This document shows positions 15,207 through 23,845 of a stretch of 64,000 nucleotides of DNA, piece by piece; position 1 is the stretch's first letter; every line of letters starts with the position of its first letter. The position numbers and the translations under genes are program-made. The DNA is taken from positions 434,001 through 498,000 of the forward strand of contig NZ_BSFC01000011.1 in NCBI RefSeq assembly GCF_027922145.1. The letters are read 5' to 3'. The notes under the pieces were generated by a model. That model was not told the DNA's origin. It saw only the letters and a list, made by a program, of their open reading frames with translations, and did no database searches. The stretch comes from Novosphingobium resinovorum (lineage in GTDB: Bacteria > Pseudomonadota > Alphaproteobacteria > Sphingomonadales > Sphingomonadaceae).

Positions 15207-17802
15207 CGAGAACCTCCTCGTGGGTCTGGGTGAGAATCTTGGCGAGCGCGGGGCGGCACGATCCGCAATTGGTGCCCGCGCCCAGCGCCTTGCCGATGGC
15301 GGGAACGTCCACCAGCGCCTGTTCGCGGATGGCGGCGACGATCTGGTTGAGGCCGATGTCGAAGCAGACGCAGACGGTCGCGCCCTTGTCCGGCTGGCTG
15401 CCGGGGCCGCGCGCGGCGAGCACGGTGGCGCCCACGTCGCCCGCCGCGAGCTGCCCGATCAGCCAGTCGCGCGAAGGCAGCAGGCCGGTGCGGGTGACGA
15501 AAAGCACGCCTGCCAGCCTGCCCTCGACGATCACCGCGATGCGGCGCGAGCCCCGGGTATGGTCGATGGCCTCGATGCGCTCGCCCTTGGGCAGGCAGGC
15601 TTCGATGCGCGCGGCATCGCCATTGCCCGCGATCTCGTAGAGCGCGCCGCCGGGCACCGCCACGCGCGTCGCCCACAGGCAGGGCACGCGGGCGGGTTCA
15701 TCGCCGCGCAGGATGAGGAAGCCCTTCCATTCGGTCTCGACTTTGGCGAGCGCGGCGGGGGTGGACTTGAAACCGGGCTGGCCGGAGTGTGGATCGACCA
15801 GCGGGCGCGGCAGCAGGCCGGTGCGGCCGCCGGTGGAGATCTGGTCGGTCCAGTGGATCGGCGTGAAGATCTCGCCCGGACGCTGGCCGTCGCTGAGCAG
15901 CACGCGAAAAGTGCTGTTGCCCTGCGGGGTCGAAACGCGGGCGAGATCGCCGTCCTTCAGGTCCTGCGCGGCGGCATCGGCGGGGTGGACCTCGACCAGC
16001 GGCTCCTCGCGGTGGCGCGCCAGCTTGGGGGCGAGCCCGGTGCGCGTCATCGTGTGCCACTGGTCGCGGTAGCGTCCGGTGTTGAGCGTCAGCGGCCAGT
16101 CGGCGAGCGGGGCCTGAAGGTCCATCTGCCCGACCTTGACCATCCGCGCGCGTCCGCTCGGCGTCGGGAAGCGGCCGTCGGCGAACGGTATGTCGCCCCA
16201 GCGGAACGGCTCCATCGCGTCATAGGCAAGGTTGCCGATCGCGGCGTGGGCGGCAAGGTTCAGGACGCGCGCGCCATCATTCTGATAGGCCGTGAGGCGC
16301 GCATGTTCACGCCAGATGTCGGCGGGGGTGTCATAGGCGAAGGCGCTCCCCCAGCCCATTCGGCGGCCCACTTCCTTGACGATCCACCAGTCCGGCTTGG
16401 CCTCTCCGGGCAGGTCCATGAACGGACGCTGGCGGCTGACGGTGCGCTCCGAATTGGTGACGGTGCCGTCCTTCTCGCCCCATGCGGCGGCGGGGAGGCG
16501 AACGTCGGCATAGGCGGTGGTGTCGGTGTTGGCGATAACGTCGGAGACGACGACGAAGGGGCACTTCTCCAGCGCGGCGCGCACGTTGCCCGCGTCGGGC
16601 AGCGAGACGGAGGGGTTGGTCGCCATGACCCACAGCGCCTTGATGCGCCCCTCGCCGATGGCGCGAAACAGGTCCACCGCCTTGAGACCCGGCTTCGTCG
16701 CCATCGTCGGTGCGGCCCAGAAGCGGCCGACGCGCGCGACGTTCTCGGCCGCGAAGTCCATGTGCGCAGCCAGCGTCGAGGCGAGCCCGCCGACCTCGCG
16801 CCCGCCCATCGCATTGGGCTGGCCGGTGATCGAAAACGGCGCCGCGCCCGGCTGGCCGATCCGCCCCGTCGCGAGGTGGACGTTGATGATCGCGTTGACC
16901 TGATCGGTGCCGCGGATCGACTGGTTGATTCCCTGGCTGAACATCGTGACCGTGCGCGGGTTCGCGGCGAACATCTCGTAGAACCGCAACAGCAGCGCGG
17001 GGTCGAGGTCGCAGGTCTTCGCGGTGGTCCACACGTCATGGCCAGTGGCGAGGTGCTCCCAGAAACCCTCGGGCACATCGACGTGGGCAGTCATGAACGC
17101 CTTGTCGACCATGCCCTGCTCGGCGAGCCATGCCAGCAGCCCGTTCATCAGCGCAACGTCGCTGCCGGGGCGCAGCGGCAGGTGGAGGTCGGCGCCCTCG
17201 CACGTCTCGGTACGGCGCGGGTCGATGACGATCAGCTTCGTGCCCCGCTCTGCACGAGCCGCCTGGATGCGCTGATAGACGATCGGATGGCACCATGCCG
17301 TGTTCGAGCCGACCAGCACGACGAGGTCGGCCTTGTCCAGATCCTCGTAGCCGGCGGGCACCACGTCCTCGCCGAAAGCGCGGGTGTGGCCGGCCACCGC
17401 GCTCGACATGCACAGGCGCGAATTGGTGTCGATGTTGGCCGAACCGATGAAGCCCTTCATCAGCTTGTTGGCGACGTAGTAGTCCTCGGTCAGCAGCTGG
17501 CCGGAGACATAGAACGCCACGCTGTCCGGGCCATGACGCGCGATGGTGTCGCGAAAGCGCTTGGCGACGAGGTCCAGCGCCTTGTCCCAGCGTACGCGCC
17601 TGTCGCCGATCATCGGGTGGAGCAGGCGGCCGGTCAGTCCGACCGTCTCGCCCAGATGCGTGCCCTTGGAGCAGAGGCGCCCCGCATTCGCCGGGTGTGC
17701 CTCATCCCCCCGGATCGTCACCTCGCGCGCACCCGTGGGGGAGGCCGAGATGCCGCAGCCGACGCCGCAATAGGCGCAGGTCGTGCGGACCGCCTCGCGC
17801 AT
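15193..17802 (-). CDS. nasA: Assimilatory nitrate reductase catalytic subunit
   Basis: 869 residues. The N-terminal [4Fe-4S] motif starts CAYCGVGCGI, followed by the molybdopterin oxidoreductase domain (to about 560) and the dinucleotide-binding domain (about 565-690). The C-terminus carries a BFD-like [2Fe-2S] region (CVCFDIG...NCGSCRPALAKIL, about 810-860), as in Klebsiella NasA, suggesting electron input through a fused domain. No Tat signal, so cytoplasmic. It reduces nitrate to nitrite for NirBD. The start codon overlaps the nirD stop by one base (TGATG). Confidence 0.96.
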   Translation of the reverse strand: MREAVRTTCAYCGVGCGISASPTGAREVTIRGDEAHPANAGRLCSKGTHLGETVGLTGRLLHPMIGDRRVRWDKALDLVAKRFRDTIARHGPDSVAFYVSGQLLTEDYYVANKLMKGFIGSANIDTNSRLCMSSAVAGHTRAFGEDVVPAGYEDLDKADLVVLVGSNTAWCHPIVYQRIQAARAERGTKLIVIDPRRTETCEGADLHLPLRPGSDVALMNGLLAWLAEQGMVDKAFMTAHVDVPEGFWEHLATGHDVWTTAKTCDLDPALLLRFYEMFAANPRTVTMFSQGINQSIRGTDQVNAIINVHLATGRIGQPGAAPFSITGQPNAMGGREVGGLASTLAAHMDFAAENVARVGRFWAAPTMATKPGLKAVDLFRAIGEGRIKALWVMATNPSVSLPDAGNVRAALEKCPFVVVSDVIANTDTTAYADVRLPAAAWGEKDGTVTNSERTVSRQRPFMDLPGEAKPDWWIVKEVGRRMGWGSAFAYDTPADIWREHARLTAYQNDGARVLNLAAHAAIGNLAYDAMEPFRWGDIPFADGRFPTPSGRARMVKVGQMDLQAPLADWPLTLNTGRYRDQWHTMTRTGLAPKLARHREEPLVEVHPADAAAQDLKDGDLARVSTPQGNSTFRVLLSDGQRPGEIFTPIHWTDQISTGGRTGLLPRPLVDPHSGQPGFKSTPAALAKVETEWKGFLILRGDEPARVPCLWATRVAVPGGALYEIAGNGDAARIEACLPKGERIEAIDHTRGSRRIAVIVEGRLAGVLFVTRTGLLPSRDWLIGQLAAGDVGATVLAARGPGSQPDKGATVCVCFDIGLNQIVAAIREQALVDVPAIGKALGAGTNCGSCRPALAKILTQTHEEVLDAAE

Positions 17803-18152
17803 CAGGCCGCGTCCCTCATCACTTCGGGGCTCTGGGTTTCGGGTCGGGCCAGCAGGATGCGCCCGTTCTCCTCACGCACGGCGATGGTCGGGGTGCAGCC
17901 GCTGTCCGCCCCTTGCGCCTCGCCGCTCGCCAGCGCGATGTTCCAGTTGTGCAGCGGACAGGCGACCGCGTGGCCATGGACGATGCCCTGGCTGAGCGGC
18001 CCCTTCTTGTGCGGGCATTCGTTGACGAGCGCGAAGACCTTGTCGTCGCCGGTGCGGAACACGGCGATCTCCGGCTCCCCCTCGAACCGCACGGTGCGCG
18101 CGCCGCGCTGGGGGATGTCGCTCAGTGTTCCGATATCGATCCAGTCGGTCAT
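17802..18152 (-). CDS. nirD: Nitrite reductase small subunit, Rieske-type
   Basis: 116 residues from ATG 18152; the longer open frame upstream is only antisense-like sequence over the nirB end. It is a Rieske fold with all ligands present: CPH in NECPHKKGPLSQG and CPLH in ACPLHNWNIAL, unlike enterobacterial NirD, which has lost them, so a [2Fe-2S] cluster is predicted here. It partners NirB in NAD(P)H-dependent reduction of nitrite to ammonium. It lies five bases after nirB and overlaps nasA by one base, so the operon is tightly coupled. Confidence 0.95.
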   Translation of the reverse strand: MTDWIDIGTLSDIPQRGARTVRFEGEPEIAVFRTGDDKVFALVNECPHKKGPLSQGIVHGHAVACPLHNWNIALASGEAQGADSGCTPTIAVREENGRILLARPETQSPEVMRDAA

Positions 18153-18157
18153 GGGTG

Positions 18158-20683
18158 TCACTCCGCCGCTTCGAGGGCTTGGGGTTCGAGGTGCTGGTGC
18201 AGGTCGGTGCGATCGCCCGAGGCGCGTTCGGCCCACGGATCGTCCTGGCTGAAGCTCTGCGAATAGAGGAACCGCGCGGCGAGCGCCTTGCGGCCCGCCT
18301 CGTCCTCGACCACGCGGGACTTCACGTAGTCGACGCCGACGCGCTCGATCCACGGTGCGGTGCGTTCCAGATAGCGCGCCTCCTCACGGTAGACCTGGAT
18401 GAAGGCGGCGCAATATTCGAGCGCCTCCTCCTCGGTCGCGACCTTGCACAGGAAGTCGGTGGCGCGCACCTTGATGCCGCCGTTTCCGCCCACGCTCAGT
18501 TCGTAGCCGGAATCCACGCAGACGATCCCGAAGTCCTTGATCGTCGCCTCGGCGCAGTTGCGCGGGCACCCGGAAACCGCGATCTTGAACTTGTGCGGCA
18601 TCCAACTACCCCAGGTCATCCGCTCGGTCTTGACGCCGAGGCCGGTCGAATCCTGCGTGCCGAAGCGGCACCATTCCGAACCCACGCAAGTCTTCACCGT
18701 GCGCAGGGACTTGCCGTAGGCATGGCCCGAGACCATCCCGGCGGCGTTGAGATCGGCCCAGACGGCGGGCAAATCCTCCTTCTTGATGCCGAAGATGTCG
18801 AGGCGCTGACCGCCGGTCACCTTCACCATCGGCGCATCGTACTTCTCGACCACGTCGGCGATGGCCCGCAACTCGCGCGGGTTGGTGAGGCCGCCCCACA
18901 TGCGCGGGACCACCGAATAGGTGCCGTCCTTCTGGATGTTGGCGTGCATACGCTCGTTGACGAAGCGGCTCTGCTGGTCGTCCACGTATTCGCCGGGCAG
19001 CGCGCAGAGCAGGTAATAGTTGAGCGCCGGGCGGCAGGAAGAACAACCATCCGGCGTCGCCCAGTGCAGCTTCTGCATCACTTCGGGGATCGAGCGCATG
19101 TCCTGCGCCACGATCTCGCGGCGCACGTCGTCGTGAGTGAAGCTGGTGCACTTGCACAATGTCTTCGGCCCTGCCTCGACCTCTTCGCCCAGCGTCAGCG
19201 CCAGCAGGCTCTCGACAAGGCCGGTGCACTGCCCGCAGCTGGCCGAGGCCTTGCAGGTAGCGCGCACCGCATCGAGGCTGCAGGCACCCGCCTCGATGCA
19301 ACCGACGACCTGGCCCTTGGAGACGCCGTTGCAGCCGCAGATCTCGGCATCGTCCGAGAGCGCCGCAACGGCCGCCTTAGGGTCCAGCGCGCCTCCTCCC
19401 GAGGCGAAGGCCTGGCCGAAAATCAGCAGGTCGCGGACCTCGGAGACGTCCTCGCCCTTCTTCAGCAGGTCGAAGTACCAACCACCGTCCGCCGTATCGC
19501 CGTAGAGTACGGCGCCGACGACCTTGTCTTCCTTCACCACGACGCGCTTGTAGACCCCGCGCGCGGCATCGCGCAGCACGATGTCCTCGCATCCCTCGCC
19601 GCCCGAGAAGTCGCCGGCCGAGAACACGTCGAGCCCGGCGACTTTCAGCTTGGTCGAGGTGACTGAGCCGCGATAGCCGGTGTGGCGGTCGGTCAGCCCG
19701 TCGGCGAGGCTGCGGCACATGTCCCACAGCGGCGCGACGAGGCCGTAGACGTTGCCGTCATGCTCCACGCATTCGCCGACCGCGAGCACCGAGGGGTCGC
19801 TGGTGACCATGTGGTCGTCGACCTTGATGCCGCGCCCGACGTCCAGCCCCGCCTCGCGCGCCAGCGCGGTGGCGGGACGGATGCCCACGGCCATGACGAC
19901 GAGGCTGGCCGGAATCTCGCGCCCGTCCTTGAGGCGCACGCCCTCGACTTTGCCCTCGCCATAGATTTCGGCGGTGTCGGCGCCCGTCAGGATGGTCTGG
20001 CCGCGACCTTCCAGCGCGGACTTGAGCAGCCAGCCCGCGGCCTCGTCCAGCTGGCGCTCCATCAGCGTGGACATGAGGTGGATGACGGTGACCTTCATGC
20101 CGCGCAGGGTCAGACCATGCGCCGCCTCGAGGCCCAGCAGGCCGCCGCCGATGACCACGGCCGAGCCGCCGCCTTGCGCTTTTCCGGCTTCGGCAGCCGC
20201 CAGCATCGTATCGACGTCGTTCATGTCGCGGAACGAGATCACGCCGGGCAGATCCTTGCCGGGCACCGGAATGATGAACGGATCGGAGCCGGTCGCGATC
20301 AGTAGGCGGTCGTAATGCACCGTGCGGCCCGAGCGCGAGGTGACGGTTTTCGCCGCGCGGTCGATCGCGGTGACGGGGTCGGCGGTGATGAGGTCGATGC
20401 CGTTCTCGTCGTACCACTCGCGGGTATTGATGACGATCTGGTCGAAGGTCTTCTCACCCGCCAGCACCGGCGAAAGCATGATGCGGTTGTAGTTCACATG
20501 CGGCTCTGCGCCGAAGATCGTCACACGGTAGCGGTCCGCATCGCGCGCCAGCAGTTCCTCGACCGCGCGGCAGCCCGCCATGCCGTTGCCGACGACGACC
20601 AGATGCTCGCGCACATCGTCCGACGGGACGTTCAGCGCGTCGTCGTAGTCGGAATTGGGTTCGATCCCGTCCTGAAAGTCCAT
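18158..20683 (-). CDS. nirB: NAD(P)H-dependent nitrite reductase large subunit
   Basis: 841 residues. An FAD/NAD(P)-binding oxidoreductase (about 27-330, VVVGNGMAGCRAVEEL) is followed by two BFD-like [2Fe-2S] regions (CGCNGVS...CGQCTGLVESLL and CKCTSF...CSSCRPALNYYL) and a ferredoxin-like/siroheme sulfite-nitrite reductase domain with cluster ligands CVGSEWCRFG and SGCPRNCAEA (about 650-700). It reduces nitrite to ammonium in the cytoplasm. ATG 20683 is preceded by a leader of about 175 nt with ANTAR-type hairpins and a terminator, so expression is probably controlled by NasT antitermination. First gene of nirB-nirD-nasA-cobA. Confidence 0.97.
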   Translation of the reverse strand: MDFQDGIEPNSDYDDALNVPSDDVREHLVVVGNGMAGCRAVEELLARDADRYRVTIFGAEPHVNYNRIMLSPVLAGEKTFDQIVINTREWYDENGIDLITADPVTAIDRAAKTVTSRSGRTVHYDRLLIATGSDPFIIPVPGKDLPGVISFRDMNDVDTMLAAAEAGKAQGGGSAVVIGGGLLGLEAAHGLTLRGMKVTVIHLMSTLMERQLDEAAGWLLKSALEGRGQTILTGADTAEIYGEGKVEGVRLKDGREIPASLVVMAVGIRPATALAREAGLDVGRGIKVDDHMVTSDPSVLAVGECVEHDGNVYGLVAPLWDMCRSLADGLTDRHTGYRGSVTSTKLKVAGLDVFSAGDFSGGEGCEDIVLRDAARGVYKRVVVKEDKVVGAVLYGDTADGGWYFDLLKKGEDVSEVRDLLIFGQAFASGGGALDPKAAVAALSDDAEICGCNGVSKGQVVGCIEAGACSLDAVRATCKASASCGQCTGLVESLLALTLGEEVEAGPKTLCKCTSFTHDDVRREIVAQDMRSIPEVMQKLHWATPDGCSSCRPALNYYLLCALPGEYVDDQQSRFVNERMHANIQKDGTYSVVPRMWGGLTNPRELRAIADVVEKYDAPMVKVTGGQRLDIFGIKKEDLPAVWADLNAAGMVSGHAYGKSLRTVKTCVGSEWCRFGTQDSTGLGVKTERMTWGSWMPHKFKIAVSGCPRNCAEATIKDFGIVCVDSGYELSVGGNGGIKVRATDFLCKVATEEEALEYCAAFIQVYREEARYLERTAPWIERVGVDYVKSRVVEDEAGRKALAARFLYSQSFSQDDPWAERASGDRTDLHQHLEPQALEAAE

Positions 20684-20720
20684 GTTCGAAACTCCGGCAA
20701 TGTCATGGGAAAGGGAGTTG

Positions 20721-20783
20721 AAAACGAGAAAAGGCCGCCATCCAGACCCCCGGTTCGAAACCGGAAGTCAGGATGGCGGCCTT
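20721..20783 (-). terminator. Leader terminator upstream of nirB
   Basis: A perfect 13-bp stem (arms 20771-20783 and 20731-20743 on the plus strand, GGATGGCGGCCTT and its complement) encloses a second hairpin around CCGGTTTCGAACCGG. On the minus strand it is followed by TTTTCTCGTTTT. It lies between promoter and coding region, so it is an attenuator rather than an end-of-operon terminator. Confidence 0.85.
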
Positions 20784-20804
20784 GCCATCATTCGGTGCCT
20801 ACGT

Positions 20805-20854
20805 GCCCCGTCAGTGGGACATTTCGGCGATGTAGGAAGGACAACGCTGCCCTT
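20805..20854 (-). ncRNA. ANTAR-target dual hexaloop RNA in the nirB leader
   Basis: Two short hairpins read on the minus strand. P1 (20854-20837): AAGGGC, loop AGCGUU, GUCCUU. P2 (20820-20805): GUCCC, loop ACUGAC, GGGGC. Both six-base loops have A at position 1 and G at position 4, the reported hallmark of RNA bound by ANTAR proteins. They are separated by 16 nt, and P2 is 21 nt from the terminator. Presumed ligand: NasT, encoded at 25054-25632. Confidence 0.8.
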
Positions 20855-20862
20855 TGCACTGC

Positions 20863-20891
20863 AACATAAATGGGATCGCCCGAAGGCTCAA
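20863..20891 (-). promoter_or_regulatory. Probable sigma-70 promoter of nirB operon
   Basis: Minus strand: TTGAGC (20891-20886), 17-bp spacer, TATGTT (20868-20863). The predicted start, near 20857, falls just before hairpin P1, as expected for an ANTAR-controlled leader. Each box matches four of six consensus bases. Confidence 0.5.
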
Positions 20892-20911
20892 GCGATTCCG
20901 TAACGAACCTG

Positions 20912-22132
20912 TCAAATCGCCCAGTCGAACTGGACCCAGACCTTGTCGGTATCGGTCGCGAAGGTCTTCGCGTCATAGTGGGCATAGCGCAGCGCGATCG
21001 TCGTCTTGCGCAGTTTTGCCGAGGCCAGGAGATTGATTTCGTTGCCGTAGTGCTGGTCCAGCCGGTCGCTGTCGAAGCGATGCCAAGTCGCCTGCAGGGT
21101 GACGGCGGACAATGCACCGATCTGCTTCGTGCCATACCCGCCGCCGACATAGAGATCGCGCACGCCGTTCGCGGGGGTGGTCAGGAACTTGTCCGCCCAG
21201 CCCTGGAACTTGAAGTTGGTGCCCAGCGGCGTCTGGAAGCTGGTCAGCGCCGCGCCCTTGTCGGAGCCAAGCACTTCGTAACCGGCATTGGCCTTCCAAC
21301 CCTTCACGTCGAGCGTCGCGTCGGCCAGCCAGTATTCGGCGCTGTAGTCGCTGGGATTGCGGTGCCAGTCCGACTGGCGCGCGTAACTCGCCTGATACGC
21401 CAGTTTCACCGCCTTGCCGAACGCATGAGTCCCCGCGAAACGGGCACCATATGTCTGGCTGGAGAGGCGAAACGCCTGCACCGCCGCCTCATCCTGATCG
21501 ACGAGGTAGGCGAACCCCGTCAGCACCCCAAGCGGTGTCTCCCACGAGAGGTTGGCGAGCAGATTGTCCCCGCCCACCGCCTGCTGGCGCGCGGCGTTGC
21601 CGTCGATGCCCCAGATCGTGCGCACGCTCCAGGCATAAGCGAGGTCCAGTTTCAGGCCCTTGACCGGGGTGACCTCGGCCCGCACCGCGTCGAAGGTCTG
21701 CGCATTGTCGCGGAAGGCGACGTTGCCGACGAAGCGCTCGTCGTCCAGAGCGATCTTCTGGCGCCCGGCGGTCAGCGTCACGCCTTTCGCCTTGTACTGC
21801 AACTGCGCGATGTAGAGCGCGATGTTCTGCGGATCGGCCACAAGCGGCCGCGTGGCCGCGCCGTTCACGCCATCGTAGTAGTCGTCGACCACGGCGAGGT
21901 TGCCCTGCGCGACCACGGTGGCGCTCAGCGCCCCGCTGGTGGCCTGCGCGCCGCCGCGTACCCGCAAGGTCAGCGCATCGGCCTTGGCGGCGATGCCGTC
22001 CTGATCGACATGCTCGTAGCGCACCCGCGCCTCGGCGACCGGCTTGACGGTGATGTCCTGGGCCTGCGCCGATCCCGCGCAAGCGACCCCGCCGACGACC
22101 AGCACGGCCGCCGCTTTTGTTATGTTTTTCAT
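20912..22132 (-). CDS. Alginate-export-family outer-membrane porin, probably for nitrate
   Basis: 406 residues from ATG 22132, followed at once by a signal peptide (MKNITKAAAVLVVGGVACAGSAQAQ). The mature part is a run of alternating amphipathic strands ending in an aromatic/aliphatic strand (VWVQFDWAI), typical of outer-membrane barrels; the pattern (ARVRYEHVDQDG near the start, GRQKIALDDERFVGNVAFRD) fits alginate_exp-type porins. It lies 73 bp after the nitrate transporter gene and upstream of the nirB leader. The guess that it admits nitrate or nitrite across the outer membrane rests on position alone. Confidence 0.85.
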   Translation of the reverse strand: MKNITKAAAVLVVGGVACAGSAQAQDITVKPVAEARVRYEHVDQDGIAAKADALTLRVRGGAQATSGALSATVVAQGNLAVVDDYYDGVNGAATRPLVADPQNIALYIAQLQYKAKGVTLTAGRQKIALDDERFVGNVAFRDNAQTFDAVRAEVTPVKGLKLDLAYAWSVRTIWGIDGNAARQQAVGGDNLLANLSWETPLGVLTGFAYLVDQDEAAVQAFRLSSQTYGARFAGTHAFGKAVKLAYQASYARQSDWHRNPSDYSAEYWLADATLDVKGWKANAGYEVLGSDKGAALTSFQTPLGTNFKFQGWADKFLTTPANGVRDLYVGGGYGTKQIGALSAVTLQATWHRFDSDRLDQHYGNEINLLASAKLRKTTIALRYAHYDAKTFATDTDKVWVQFDWAI

Positions 22133-22205
22133 GGTGAAAGCGTCCCCCTCAGGACGAAAGGAAGTGGGGCGGCGGCGCTGGGGTGCCGCCGCCCCGGTTG
22201 TCGGC

Positions 22206-23462
22206 TCAGATGCGCGCGCCGGTTTTCCAGGTCGCGCGCCAGCGGCCCTTGACGCTCGCCACCGAGGCGAGAGCCACGACCGCAAGGCCGGCAAAGATCA
22301 GGAAGCCCGGCGCGAAGCTGCCGGTGAACTGCTTGGCAAGGCCGAGCGAGCTGGCGAGGTAGAACCCGCCGACACCGCCCGCCATGCCGACGAGGCCGGT
22401 CATCACGCCGATCTCGGCCTGGAAACGCTGCGGGACCAGCTGGAACACCGACCCGTTGCCGGTGCCGAGCGCCAGCATCGCCACCACGAAAAGCCCGAGC
22501 GCCGCGATCAGGCTCGGCGCCTGCGACACGCCGACAAGCGCGATGGCGGCAACCGCATAGACCATCATCAGCGCCTTCACGCCGCCGATCTTGTCGGCCA
22601 GCGCGCCGCCCATCGGACGGACCAGCGATCCGGCGAAGACGCAGCCCGCCGTGCAATATCCGGCGACGACGGTGCTGAGACCGAACTGGTCGGTGAAGTA
22701 GATCGGCAGCGACGCGGCGAGCCCCACGAAACCGCCGAAAGTCACGGCGTAGAAGGCCATCAGCCACCATGCGTCCGCCTGCTTGAGCAGCGCCGCATAG
22801 TCCACCAGCTTGCGCGGCGCGGGCTGGTTCGGTGCGTCCTTGGCGAGCGCGAGATAGATGCACAGCACCACGGTCAGCGGGATGCAGGCAAGGCCCAGCA
22901 CCGCGTTCCAGCCGAACATCTTCGCCAGCGTCGGCGCGAAGAGCGCGGCGAAGACGGTGCCCGAATTGCCCATGCCCGCCAGGCCCATCGCCTTGCCCTG
23001 ATGCTCGGCCGGATACCAGCGGCTGGCGAGCGGCAGTGCGATCGCGAAGCTCGCCCCCGCAAAGCCCAGGATCACGCCCAGCGCCAGCGTGCCGCCAAAG
23101 CTGGTGACGCCCATCGACCAGGCGAAGAACAGCCCGGTGATGACGATGACCTGATTGATCGCGCCCGAGCGCTTCGGCCCGATACGATCGACCAGCAGCC
23201 CGTTGACGACGCGCAGGAGAGCGCCCGCCAGCGTGGGAAGCGCCACCATCAGGCCCTTCTGCGCGGGCGTGAGCCCGAGAGTCTTCGAAATCTCCGGCGC
23301 CAGCGGGCCGAGCAGGACCCAGACCATGAAGGCGAGGTCGAAATAGAGGAAAGCTGCGATCAGAGTCGGCGTGTGGCCGGCCTTCCAGAAGCCGACGGCG
23401 GGCTTCTGCGCGGGCGCAAGCACGTCATTGTCTTCGTCAGGTCGGAAGAATGCGGTTGCCAT
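22206..23462 (-). CDS. narK: MFS nitrate/nitrite transporter (NNP family)
   Basis: 418 residues from ATG 23462, about 12 transmembrane helices. NNP-family marks: Arg and Gly-rich helices such as RVVNGLLVDRIGPKRSG, the nitrate signature region GVILGFAGASFAIALP, and a second one, FQAEIGVMTGLVGMAGGVGGFYL. It brings nitrate into the cytoplasm for NasA. A 5' leader with two hairpins and a terminator precedes it, and nasS-nasT lie upstream on the same strand. The narrower name (nasA-type, nrtP or narK) cannot be fixed from sequence alone. Confidence 0.93.
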   Translation of the reverse strand: MATAFFRPDEDNDVLAPAQKPAVGFWKAGHTPTLIAAFLYFDLAFMVWVLLGPLAPEISKTLGLTPAQKGLMVALPTLAGALLRVVNGLLVDRIGPKRSGAINQVIVITGLFFAWSMGVTSFGGTLALGVILGFAGASFAIALPLASRWYPAEHQGKAMGLAGMGNSGTVFAALFAPTLAKMFGWNAVLGLACIPLTVVLCIYLALAKDAPNQPAPRKLVDYAALLKQADAWWLMAFYAVTFGGFVGLAASLPIYFTDQFGLSTVVAGYCTAGCVFAGSLVRPMGGALADKIGGVKALMMVYAVAAIALVGVSQAPSLIAALGLFVVAMLALGTGNGSVFQLVPQRFQAEIGVMTGLVGMAGGVGGFYLASSLGLAKQFTGSFAPGFLIFAGLAVVALASVASVKGRWRATWKTGARI

Positions 23463-23493
23463 GGTACGTCCCCCATAAATCATGAAAGCGGAC

Positions 23494-23549
23494 ACGAAAA
23501 AAGCCGCAGGCCGGACGTCACCCTTGCGGTGAGCCCGGTCAGCGGCTTT
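23494..23549 (-). terminator. Leader terminator upstream of narK
   Basis: An 8-bp stem AAAGCCGC/GCGGCTTT with inner CCGG pairing and a TCACC/GGTGA tip, followed on the minus strand by a run of six T. It is located 30-90 nt before the narK start, so it is an attenuator. Confidence 0.85.
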
Positions 23550-23573
23550 GCTGCGAATTTCGGTGAGGATGGC

Positions 23574-23621
23574 GTCCCGCCTTTGGGACAGCCTATCCGG
23601 TGTGGTCGCGCTTCATCGCGA
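23574..23621 (-). ncRNA. ANTAR-type dual hairpin in the narK leader
   Basis: Minus strand: P1 (23621-23606) UCGCG, loop AUGAAG, CGCGA; a 16-nt linker; P2 (23589-23574) GUCCC, loop AAAGGC, GGGAC. The P2 loop has A1 and G4. The P1 loop has A1 but A at position 4, a deviation. Spacing to the terminator (24 nt) and the 16-nt linker match the nirB leader, which supports common control by NasT. Confidence 0.65.
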
Positions 23622-23627
23622 GACCCC

Positions 23628-23659
23628 TATATAGTCACGCGATTCCGCAGATCTGGCAA
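23628..23659 (-). promoter_or_regulatory. Candidate narK promoter
   Basis: The minus strand shows TTGCCA (23659-23654) and an AT-rich CTATATAG box ending 23628. The spacer is 17 bp if the -10 is GACTAT and 20 bp if it is TATATA. A start a few bases later would begin the transcript at hairpin P1. Weak consensus. Confidence 0.3.
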
Positions 23660-23738
23660 GACGTAAAATTATGCGCGTTTTCAGCGCACTGGTATTTTCA
23701 ATGCTGCAAAATCCCGGAAAGGCCAGCCCTACCCTCGA

Positions 23739-23816
23739 TCGTCATTGCGAGCGCAGCGAAGCAATCCAGGGTGCGTAACACTGCCCTGGATTGCTTCGCT
23801 GCGCTCGCAATGACGA
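23739..23816. repeat. Long palindromic intergenic repeat (REP-like)
   Basis: Perfect inverted arms of 33 bp (23739-23771 and 23784-23816) around a 12-bp centre; each arm contains CATTGCGAGCGCAGCGAAGC. It lies 30 bp after the nasS stop, so it could end the nasTS transcript, but no T-run follows. Similar palindromes are dispersed in many alphaproteobacterial genomes. Confidence 0.85.
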
Positions 23817-23845
23817 GGGGTGGGTCAACCCATTGACACCGCATT

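Noticed and set aside
18153..18353. A longer N-terminus for nirD
   Set aside because: The extension is Arg/Pro-rich and lies over the conserved nirB C-terminus; ATG 18152 gives the normal NirD length.
20912..22294. A longer start for the porin at 22294
   Set aside because: It would put 54 basic residues before the signal peptide; ATG 22132 starts the signal peptide directly.
23628..23690. Sigma-54 promoter for narK
   Set aside because: No TGGCAC-N5-TTGC pattern with correct spacing; the AT-rich box fits a sigma-70 site better.
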